The position numbers were made by a program, and so were the translations under genes. A DNA stretch of 64,000 bases from Crotophaga sulcirostris (taxonomy: Eukaryota > Chordata > Aves > Cuculiformes > Crotophagidae): the NCBI GenBank assembly GCA_013397455.1, contig VYZB01000237.1, positions 1,036,722 through 1,100,721 on the forward strand, written 5' to 3'. Position 1 is the stretch's first letter. Every line of letters begins with the position of its first letter. Positions 45,201-57,200 of the stretch are shown here, piece after piece. A model generated the notes under the pieces. It made no database searches, was not told where the DNA came from, and saw nothing but the letters and a program-made list of their open reading frames with translations.

Positions 45201-48200
45201 GCATCCTTGTGACCTTCCTATGCAAGCTACATTAATGTTTATTATTTAAATCACAGCACAACTTTCCCCCTCGTTTTTCAGTTAGCGGTAAAGCACATAC
45301 ACAGATACACTAGCATAAAGAAAGTTCTGTGTATTTTAAATATTAATTTCAGAAAGGTGATATTCATTTCAATGACTATATCTGAATTGACTGGCAAAAC
45401 TTCAGCCTGCCTGGAAAAAGAATTAGTGTAATCAAACATGTTAAACAAATAAACAGCATTTTCTTGAACAGTGAGAAGCAAGGAAATCGTTACAGAATCA
45501 CAGTATCACAAGGTTGGAAAGGACCTCTGAGATCATCGAGTCCAACCTATAACCCCACACTAACACCAACCCATCATCTAAACCATGGCACTGAGTGCCT
45601 CATCCAGTCTCCTCTTAAACACCTCCAGAGACAGCGACTCCACCACCTCCCCGGGCAACGCATTCCAATGGTAAATCACCCTTTCAGTGAAGAATTTTTT
45701 CCTAATATCAAGCCTAAACCTCCCTTGAGGAAGTTTGACACCATGTCCTCTTGTTCTGTCACTGGTCACCCGAAACTATGGTTTTCATAGTTTTACTTGG
45801 ACTTATACAATATACAACTCCTTGTCTGGAAGAACCACTGGACTTCAGTGCAGTTGGAGAAGAAAAGACTTACGCCAAACGGTTATGACTGCAATTCCAA
45901 ACCCAAACATATATGCCTGCTCTGTAACTCTCTTCTCAGGACAGTCAGCTTCAAAATTTTATGAGGAATTGTTTGCAGTTGAAACAAAAAAAATGGTCTG
46001 TAGTGGAGAAGGAAAGCAGAGGTATGGCTGAGAAAATCCTCCCTTAGCCTAGAAAAGATCCACAGATGCAAAGCATCATTTGCAAAGCTTTTTCAAAATA
46101 TTTTTTGCTCTCTACAGCAGAGAGCAATACACATACATACATCCCCCACAGGTGTGTACAGAAGCACACACACACCTCTAAAAAATAGTACATTGTTGTG
46201 GAAGACAAATTAAGAAATACTAATTATTCTGAAAAATATTCTGCAGTACTTGAAAGCTGTGCTAAGGATCAAAGTGTAAAACCTCTATGCTTTGAAATGG
46301 GACTTTTCCCCCCCAATTCCATGTTAATATGTAAAGTTTAATGCATTTTAACTAGATTTCAAAAATTATAACCTTCCTACATTTTTATAACAATTAGCTT
46401 GCAGTGATTACTGAGATATCTTACAAGTCTAATTAAAGAGAAGTTTTGAGCCTTTTGAAAAAAGGATGGAATGAGAGGGAAATCATTATACCTAGCTTCT
46501 AAAACTAAACCTCCTTATCAGTTAATGGTATTTTTTCCTGAACTTGCTAACAACTTTTATTTCATTCCCATAGGAAGTCTAACATGTAAGAACATCCTTT
46601 CCACAAGGAAGTTCAACAATATTGCATTATTCTCACTAACTGCATCAAATATAGTTTCCTACATGTACATTCTCCTATGATATACAGGATGCAATTCTTA
46701 GATGAACTCATTCACAAACAGGGACTGAGGAAAGCAGTCCATCTTAGAAAGAAAACAAATAGATAATAATCACTCTTCTAATCTATTAATAATGAGTTTC
46801 AGTGCAAAATAAGAAAATAATAAAAACTGATAAGAAATACGTTATATATAAAATANNNNNNNNNNNNNNNNNNNNNNNNNNNNNNATGTCTTTAAAACAT
46901 CAACTGAGGCTTTTTCCTAGCTTCATAATGTATGTATCATATATAGATATCATATACCACATGATACATATATACTGTATGATATCTACAGTGTAAATGG
47001 TTAGAGAATCAAACCCCTCCTCTATTTGTTTTGAACAGATCCCTCCCTCTAAAAGTAAAAGTCCTACCTGGCTTCTCTTGCATAGAGGTCCAAATCCTCG
47101 TATTTTGGAAAGACACACAGTTATTTGCCTTGTTAAGAACATTGCTAATTCCTGCTTAACCATGCCAAGAAGAACACGGTGCAAGACGTGTTTCTCTGTT
47201 ACTAGCCTTAAATCTTCCCAACAAAACAGATTTAACTCTTACCCAAAGCAGGCTAGCACAATGTTTAATGCAAAAAAAGGCAACAAACAAAAGTGCTAGA
47301 GTACTGATGCATCAGAAAAGACAAAGACAGAAAATCTGGGGTACAAGCATACGGAGTTACACCCAAAATACCAGGAGACTGGAAGAAAAGCCAAGAGAAA
47401 AAAAAAGCACTGCTACTCTTTATCAGCAGGAAAACCGTCATCTGCTTCTTTTTAGACATCCAATGTAGTATATTACAATGATACAGAAGTAAATACTGAA
47501 AAACATAAGTCAAGCAAAACCTTAATGCCCCTTAACTTTTCACAGGAGCCAGATAATTGGTTTTGAGCACTTTTCAACATCTCTGCAGTTGCTCCCTATA
47601 AGAAGAGCTAAAGTTTAAAAGCACTGAAACAGAAAAGTGTTCTAGGCAAGCAATACCAAAGCCTCAATATAGAGCCATTTCAGACATCACATCCACACAT
47701 GACCAGAAAATACAATATATAACCTGTCTTCTCTAGAGAGACAGGTAGAGACCTTATGCATTGAATACATCCAAAATCATACTAAACATCTGTGCTCAGG
47801 CAGCTTAAATCAACCCGTGCATGCCTGATGTTTCTGTTTTCAACAAAATATCAAATGTATCTTCCAATTTTATCAAAAGCATAGCTTAAGTGTCAGTTGA
47901 TTTCTGCAGCAGTGGGAGCTAATGTGTTAGTTGTTCAGGCCCTTGCAGCACAAAATACATAAAGCTCTCAAGCTCCAGATAACAGAATTTATTATCTATG
48001 AAGTGCCCGCCTCATTTTTAGATATTTGAATAAATAGTTCTTTCCTGCATTCCATCTAGTTCCAATATGTTAGCTAGCACCACAGCTTGCAGCATTCATC
48101 ATCTTCATCTGGGAGACAGAAATCAATTATTTTCACAACAGCAAGCCGCAACTTCACATTATGATATACAGTTTTCTCTGCACATTAACACAGTCTAGTG

Positions 48201-51200
48201 CAATATTTATTTTCCCAAGAGGATTTTAAAAGGAATTCCTTCTAGGGGTATTGATTGAGGGGAAGTGTATTTATATTTTTGTATTTTAAAGAGCATTAAA
48301 TTTAAAGAGCATTAAAAAGCATTAAGGGCAAAAAGACCAAAACACTGATCTCCACAAGACCCTTCAACTTAATGATGACTGAAACGATACTGAACGAGCA
48401 CTTGCCTGACATTCCTCTCCTGACGCTGGGAGTTAATAGTACTGCTTGATAACTTTCATATGAGTTATCCTGTGGTTTGAGAAAAGTATATTCTATTTGT
48501 GTAAAACCCACACTCCATATAAAATTTAACATGTAATTTTCATTGCTTTTATAGGCAAAAAGAACTCAGACTTCTTAATAACAGAACTGGATTTGAATAA
48601 AAAACTAACATTTTTACAAAAGGAAGAAACCAAAAAATTGTCATATTGCTGTAAGTAGATTTATGGTTCCAAGAAAATCCCCAATTGTTCCTTACGTGGC
48701 ACCAAATAACTCTCTTTAATTACATTCATTCATTTGGATCTTCTGGTTAGACTGATCTGACCGAGATAACGGGATGAGAAAGGATACGATGCTACCTGGT
48801 CCCTAAGTAGTTCGGAAAACAAAAAACATAAGTTAGAGCGTCCATTGCTCCATGAATATCTCATCATCTACCCAGAGTATCAAAGGTCTGATTGACCAGC
48901 TGTAGAGAGCAATAACAGCTCTGGAAGGGACCACTGTGGAGGCTCACAAGGGAAAGAGTAAGCTGTTTTCACAACCAGAACGAAGCAAAGTAACCAGGAT
49001 CCAACACTTTTTAACAATTTCTTTGAGCTTATACTTTTAAAGTACTATCACAGAAAGTGTTTCTGAAAAAAAAGGTTTTACGATCTCTTCCTTTATTTTC
49101 ATAGAATCAACATAGGATGGTTTGGGTTCGAAGGGCCCTTAAAGATCATCCAGTTTCAACCTCCTTGCCATAGGCAGGGACAACTTCCCCTGGATCAGGT
49201 TGCTCAAAGCCTAATCCAAGCTGGCTTTGAATATCCACGAGTTCTCTGGGCAACCTGTTCCAGTGCTTCACCACCCTCACAGTAAAAGAATTCTTCCTAA
49301 TATCTAATGTAAATCTCCCTTCTTTCAGCTCAAAACCATTAACCCTCATCCTATCACTGCACTCCCTGATAAAGAGCCCCTCCCCATCTTTCCTGTAGGC
49401 CCCCTTTAAGTATTGGAAGGCTGCTGTAAGGTCTCCCCAGAGCCTGCAGCATGTTAAAATATTTATGCATATCATGGTGGTTTTGGGAGAGCCTTTACCA
49501 TTATAATGTGTTTATCTTGAATTTCTTCAGATGGTAAAAGCTGCTGTCTGTATTGAACTCAACCAGTCAATACCCAAACAGCTCTCAAGAGGGCTTTTGG
49601 TGATTAAATTAACACTTATTTGAATTCTATAAATCTCTTATATTCGAATTCTTTTATTTCAAAATTAGTCCATCTCAAAGTTAATATTTGGTCACTTCCA
49701 TGGGTTTCACTTACAACAGAAAAAAAGAATGTCACACTTAACACCACACAGCAGTTTCTCATCTGCATAGCAAATATCTATGCTGTTATATACTTTATGC
49801 ACCAAGAATCACTTGTATTTGTGAAGCCTTTTTATGCTACATTAAGAAATGAAGGATTTAAAGTGCTGAACTAGCAAGTGTTACACAAATAAGACTTAAT
49901 GAATAAGTGACAATCTGTTTGCTGAACTGCCCCCACAGGAGAAAAACGGGAAAAGAATCAAATTAGGAAAGCTTTTTCCTTTATAATTACTTAAAAAGCA
50001 TAAGAAAAACATCTTTCATAGACCTATTTCCAACAGCAGATGAAAATACAACTATATCTGAAGAGTCTTTGTCTTGAAAAAACAAACCACTAAATTAACC
50101 AATTGTATTCTTGTAAATGTGCAGCCTGCACAGAGCAGTGCTTCAAGAACTGTTCTTTAGAAAGCATTACTCTGAGCAACACTATTCACTTCAGCACCTG
50201 CTGGCCTTTGTAACTCACAATTTGAGTTTCTTATCTGCAGGCAGACTGGGGTAACCTTACCTGGGTTAGTGTACAGGTGACTCTCTACAGTTTTCCCAAT
50301 GCTCTGCAGTTTAACAGCTTGAAGGGAGTCATCCCCATGCATGACTGATGGCAAGCTGCCCAGAGCATCATGAACCAAATTTGCCACTTCTCTTACATCA
50401 AAGAGCTTCAAAAGTTCAGAGTACACCGATGGGAATGAGCTGAGAAACACAGCCTAGAGGAAAAGGGCGAAAATGGATAGTCAGATATTGGAGTACAGTT
50501 TTCACATTTACAGAATTTCAATAACTATGTAAATTTACGTAACTGTAGAAAAATGCCTAGGTTTACATTTCAAGGGTAGTTAGTAGCTTTAAACAGGGTC
50601 ATATTTTCAGAAGTAATATCCTCACATACATTAACGGGCTTACACTTGCGACTACTTTCCTTTAAGCATTAACTAATGATTATTCATTTCTCCCAGGACA
50701 AACTGAAAGTAAAAAGTTCAACTTAGAAGAAAAATATTTATACTTTACAATTTCTTCAGTATCTATGTGTAAGGGAAAATTTTTAAAAAGATAACAGAAG
50801 TGAACAGATATCAAAACAAAAAATGGAGTTGTTTTGGTTTGCTTTGTTTTAAGGTAAGTAATGCAACAGGCTCCATATCTTTCATTTTTCAAATAATGAA
50901 CATCTTCATTTTGGCATGAGACCACTGGCAGTCTTAGTTCACTTCAACAATCCTAAAGTAGGGTTAGAAATTCATTGGTGAGTGTAATAAATATGGAAAC
51001 AAAGCACTGGGGAAAAGGAAAAAAAGGGCAATGACAGAGAAAAGAAGCCAGAACTGACATTCCCTCCCTCCTCTCCAAATCCTGTCAACTGAGAAAAGCT
51101 ACTCATACCTCAGTCCTTCTTCACATTGGTGTCAGAACAGGTGAAATACAAGATTAAAGATACTGAAGAACAATTCCAAATATGTTTGTTTGTATCACTT

Positions 51201-54200
51201 TGCTATTATCTTTTCACGCCACCTGCTTACATGATATGAGATGGAAGAACCACCTCTCTACTCTGTTCTCTCTCACTTGCCATTTTCTTGCAAAAACATT
51301 TTTCTACAGAGCTTAAAAAATTAGTAATTCTTAGCAAGTCTTAAACATCTTTTGTTCCAGAAACAGGGTAAGAGCAGGGCATATCTATGAGCTGCAGAAG
51401 TTGGTAAATCTATGGCACTTAATGTAGAGAGCTGTCTTCTATGTATTTTGCCTCTGCACTTTAGCACTATTCAATTTTAGTAGTCTTAACTGAAATAAAG
51501 ATACCAGTTGAGTATTAAAAAATACAGTTCATCAAGACTTAAGTCTTCTATAAAGCATGAAAACTCTGATAGTCTGTTTTATGGCTAAAATTCTTCAGTT
51601 CCACTGTGGTTAAGCTAAGCTGTAAAATGCCAAAAAGAGAAATTACTTTATTTGTAACCAGTAATAGAATTATTATGATAATAATATTATTACAATTCAA
51701 AATTAAATATTAGATTTAGGATTATCCATGCCAAGCACATTTAGAAGCTGATGGTATGAAAATTTCATACTATAGCGCAAAAGGTATGAGTGTGAGCTGA
51801 AAATGCCCTTTTGCTTTAGGAAAAGGCACGTTTTCCTTCCTGGGAATATAGGTAAAGACACACACATTTTCTATATTGGATGTGGAAAGTGGTAATAAGC
51901 AAGGCATGCCTGAAAACTTACTTGTAGTTGGGATAAAGCACTAGCTCCTTTGCTTTCTTGGGAAAGGAAAAAGCGTACTGACATAAGAAGCTCTTGAATA
52001 CAGCAGCGAAATTCCTCCTCATTCTGTCCACCAGTGGCAATAGAGAATAACCTTCGAGACTGGACTATATATTTAAAGATATATTCTTGTGCCTACAAAT
52101 GTCAAAATCAGAGATAACTCATAAAAATTAACCATCTCATCTTTAAATAGAACACAAGCAATGATTATATCACTCAAACCATGACAAAGATCTGAAACAG
52201 GACACTACGTTATTTAATTTTGGCAAATCCTTCTATCGAAACACTAACATTTCAAAAGCACATAATCAGAAATGCTTTCATAATCTTTACAAACAAGAGA
52301 ATGTTTGGGGTTTTTTTTGACAAATAGAAAACTGCAAAATCTCAACACTGCTCCTTCTCTCCCCATCCCTTGCATGCCTTTGGTTACAGAAATACCTGCT
52401 GCATAAACACACAAGGTCAATACAGGAAATAGGCTCTGACTTTTGAGCTATTCTTGGAATCTGTATGCCTGTTAAAAGATGTTTTCCTGACAACTGTTAA
52501 CCAGATTAAAATAAACAACAACAAAAAAAAACCAAACCCAAACCCAAATAAATTAAGTTGCAAAAGTGTTGGAACATAAACTAAAAATATAGTCCTTTCT
52601 TACTAGCAAGATACCCAAGTTAATAGCAGCACAGAAAAGCACAGAAGGGTACCATGTTGATAATTTATTTCCAGACTGCAGTATCTGTCCCAAATGGCAT
52701 TATTGTGTTGTACAACTCAGCCTGACTCCACATTGCACTCTGCTTATGGTACAAGACAGGGCAACAAGAGCAAACAAAATCACCAATTTCAACAGACTTT
52801 CCTGGTGTCAGGATTGAACCATAAAGTCAAGCATGTATGTCTGCCATTTAGATTCAGTTATGTGACAGATGTTAATACCATCAATCTATATTTGATTTCT
52901 TAGAACTAACTCTTACTCATGTACATTTTCATTCAGTAAGGAACATACAGCTCCAGAGTCTACTGATAGCAAGTCCCACTGATCAACTTACTGACAAAAG
53001 TGAACACTGAATAAACTGCCTGCAGGACACTAGAATTAGTACTACTATTCCATCATTTATACATACTCTGCTTCAATTCCTAAATTAAACCTGTTGGTAC
53101 TGTATGAATACATCATTCAAATACATAACTGCTTTGAGGATTTTTATTACCTTTAGTACTTCCTGTATATGCTCGTGCAGCTCCACTTCAGTGACTCGAT
53201 CAATATGCCACTTCAGTACTTTTATAAGATCTCTAGAATAGCACATCAGAAAGTATTATAACACAGAAGTGGGAGAAGGGTTAACTTTGCATTTAAAATG
53301 CAAACCAATAGCTGTCATGAGAAACACTGACAAAATAAAGAACACATGCCTAAATTTCACTAATCACTACAGACACAATATTACACTTAGTTATCAGTTT
53401 GCTGAAAGCCACCTAGAAGATCTCTGACAAGCAGGAAATAATACCAACAGTACATATGCAGTAGAATGATTTTGACAGGGATACATAAGCTCAGCTAAGC
53501 CAGAAGTGTCCTTGCCAGCATGGAGTACCCCTGCTATTCCCTGCATTGGTTTGGTATCTCATTAAACTGCATTGGTTTTAATGGAACTCTAGGTAGCAAA
53601 TAAATACAGAGAGCAGAGCAGACCAAGTGATACTTATTAGTGCACTGCTCTACACAGATAGCAAACACAGCTGCAGCTTGATTATATTAAGGCTCTTGTT
53701 TTTCAAATGATTCAAATAAAGAAATTCACTGAAGAAAAAGCTTTTAAAATGAAGGAAATGCTAGAGCATTAGCAAATAAACTTTCCAGTACCTTAAAGTT
53801 ACTTTACTCTTTCTTAGTGGCCTAAATCTGGGCATTCATACAAGCACTGCATTTTACTTCCAATTATACCATTTAATTTAACCCAATAATTGACTCTGCT
53901 TAGTTTACAAATAACTGTCAGTATTCAAATCAGATAGAAAAACTACAGACTTCACCTGTACACAAGTGCTCCTGCAAAATGACTTTCAATGTAAGTGTCC
54001 ATTACTGGCTTAAAGTGGTGAAACTTGCTGTCCTGCAGCAAATTAATTATATGAACCTAAATATGAGGAGATAAAGGAAAAAAAAAAGCTTTTTTTTTTG
54101 TTTTCACTTAGCTCTTAAATAGTGTTAAGCATCATCACAAAATGAAACTTACCAAACAGTCAAATACTTTTGATCCATATTTTTGAGAGTTTTCATCTAA

Positions 54201-57200
54201 AATACCAAATAAAGTGTCTAGTGTATCTTGAAGAAACTGATTGGGGAGAAGAAGAGACAGTTTGTTATGGAATGGGTATTTTTGTGACATGCAATACATT
54301 ATTCACCTCATATTATCTAAAAGGATAGAAAGGTATATATACCTTCACTATTTCTGAACCATCAATTTCTTTTAATTTTGAGAGGCAACCTGCAATTTTC
54401 TCTGGGTGGGTTCTCCATTTCAGAAGGTCAAGCATATCTCCTGCAAAAGCAAAATGCCAGATTAAAGTTGGAAGCAAAGTGGCATTTCAGATTTTAAATT
54501 CTACTATTACAGTCTACTCTGCAAAACTCAGAGTCATTGACACAAAAGAAAACACCCCAAGATTTGCTATATTATGATCTGCCCAACAACAAATTTTCAT
54601 TGCATCCTATAACTGCTCCACCAATACAAACACAAGACCATGGTACTGGGTCACTAAAATTAGTCCTCTGGGAACTCTATAATGCGATGTTGTTCAGATA
54701 TTTGCCAACTAGCACCTTAAGAAAGGGAACTGTTTTGCTCTCTCTCATCCCATTGAAGGATGCCTTGCAGAGCTGTCCTCTGACAGATATAAATACTCTC
54801 CCAATTATTCATTTGAATATATTTAAAATACCCATCTTCCTATGTCTTTATAGAGAACAAACACAATGCCTCTAAGATTCTGTATTAATAAGCAATATAA
54901 TCTCTTCTGGAAAATAAACTCTTCTGAGCTAAAACATACCTGAGTGTCTTCGCACTTCCTCCAGTTTTAATTCATTCTCATTCAGCTTTATTGACCAAAA
55001 CGGTAACTACATTACAGACAAGATTACATCACTGTTTTCTACATCATTAGCAAGCTCATACATCTGCTGTAAACACCTGACAGAAATGTTCTAGAATTTG
55101 GGGGTTTTTAGATCCATCACATTGGTGACACAAATAGTTCCTTCTCCTGTTTAATACTGTTCAGGCCTCCGGCTACAGCAGAATCCCCAAGCGATCCTCT
55201 CCATAAAGGGCATGATCCTGTGTTTTGCACCATTAGATATGATCCAATTTCTATTCTTTATTATTATTTAAATCAAAGTTACCTTGCTTTACCTGTATCA
55301 TATTTTGATTTTTGTACCTCTCAATTGATGAGCCCTTTCAACTACTTATTAACAGCAAATGTCATTAACAGGCTCTCTAGTATTTCAGGTTTTAGTGAAG
55401 TAACTCCCATGCCCACTCCCTTCTACCTGTTCAAAAAAAAAAAAAAAAGAGATCAATCCCAGGCCTAATTCTTCAGACATAGTAGAATTTTCCTTCCACT
55501 AAACCTGCTAGGTCCCTTTTAGCTTTTATTTACCATTAGAATTATTATCTATAACTTTTCTAATTTCCCATGTGGTGTGCATTAGAGTCCAGATGGTTTA
55601 GATCTGCTATGTTTCCTCTGAATAATAACAACAATAATAAATGACTTTGAAGAGAAAGATTAAGATGTTTATTCTGGCATGATAGGCTATTCTGGCGTGT
55701 AAGGCCTCATCTTACATTCCATTCACCTACATGTTTATTTTTGCATCCATGATTTCTTGTACATACTTGCATAAAATTCACTGGAGGGTGATGGCCCAGT
55801 TAACATCTCTGCTCTTCCGCTCTTCCACCTGCCCTTAATGTAAGTACTCTATTTATTACTCTTCGGTCATACGTTACTGCTTTCAGCGTCAGAGATGTAC
55901 TGAAGTACTGATGTACTGAAAAACCACCCTGCTGTGAGACTGGGAATTTCATGTCCCATACCATTCAATATCCTAAAATAGAGTTCTGCAAACTTGGCCT
56001 GGCTTTTCAGCAGTTTTCACTTGATCCTGACCTGGGCTGAACTCTGACAACTTGCTATTATTTTTCTCCGTCTTGTTGCAAATTCTCTTGCTTACTCCTC
56101 ACGTTCTGAGCTCATGACTCACTTGCTCAGGTCTACAGCACTCCTTTCAAGTTGTACTTAGTATAAGTTACACATGTCTTTGAATCACTGAATTAAATAA
56201 ATCCCAAAGCTCCTTTACATACTACTTCCATGTTTCACTAACCAGCTTTTTAGAATTTCCCAAAGTCATGCTGTTTGAAGCAGAAAATCTTAATCACCGT
56301 CCAGCCCTTCCTTCAGTTTAAGCTGAATGACTCTAATTGATCACTGGCACTGTCTTAGATGGATCCAGTTCTGAGAACTGAAATGTTCTCAGTACTTATC
56401 AAACTAAGAAGCTAAAAGCAAGTTTTCCTCTTGGTTCAGCAAATGTTTGGGTGCTTTCTACCACAGGCTGTTTTCACACTCAAGTAACATTTGAGCCACA
56501 CCCACCTTTGTATCATTTCTTTCCCAATTTGCTCCAGGAAAGCTCTTCTCTTCCAAAACAAGAAATGAAGTAATATTTCTGTCTTTAATATTATTAAATA
56601 AATCTCCACCTGTATTCAAATCTCGCCAGAGGTGCTAACAGCAAACACCCTACATGCTATTCCAACAATATTTTGCTGCTTTATTTGATTTTGGTGGGCA
56701 CAAATTTGCTATATGCATTTATACACTTCTTTTTCATTTTGCTTCACCCTTTGCTAGTGTGGAATGGTTTGGACTAAAAGATATCCCTGAGTTACTCTAA
56801 GAGTGCTGAAGGGTCCCACGTACACGTACACATGTGCATCAGAGGCACATCTCAAAGATAAAGGACAAACTGTATGTATTAGTATTATTTCCGTCAGGAA
56901 TTTTCAAGGAATAAGCATTACAAATGAACATCACAAGTGAACTGCATTTGTCTTCAGGATAATTAAATGGATTCTACACTTTACTCTGTTTAAGCCTCAA
57001 CTTAAGCTGAGAAGTAGTGAGACTACCAAAAGCTGTCAGTTCATAGCAGGATAAATATTTCTTTACAGGTTTGCTAGAGGAACTTGGGGGGAAGATAGCT
57101 CACACAATATTAAGCATTTGTTGGGGGATTAAAAAAAAAAAAAAAAAAGAGAAGGCAAATGTCAGACATTCACTTCAAAGCACTTATTTCAAGGAAAATG

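Larger units (their letters stand above)
42226..50260 (-). other. DOCK4 intron, 8.0 kb (contains assembly gap)
   Basis: Longest intron found. It contains two CR1 fragments in the same orientation as DOCK4 (about 45492-45772 and 49099-49446), the run of N, overlapping inverted repeats just beside it, a C-run/T-run at about 43381-43398 and a 16-bp tandem repeat at 48285-48316. The true length is uncertain because of the gap. Confidence 0.9.

Noticed and set aside
46997..47513. Run of overlapping open frames on both strands after the gap
   Set aside because: No protein family recognised, and the frames contradict each other; DOCK4 is already complete on both sides.
54537..54875. Plus-strand 112-codon open frame beside a DOCK4 exon
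   Set aside because: No recognisable product; it is entirely intronic and antisense to the gene.
57040..57148. Sequence before the A18 tract as a SINE or processed pseudogene
   Set aside because: No recognisable body, promoter boxes or target-site duplication could be seen.
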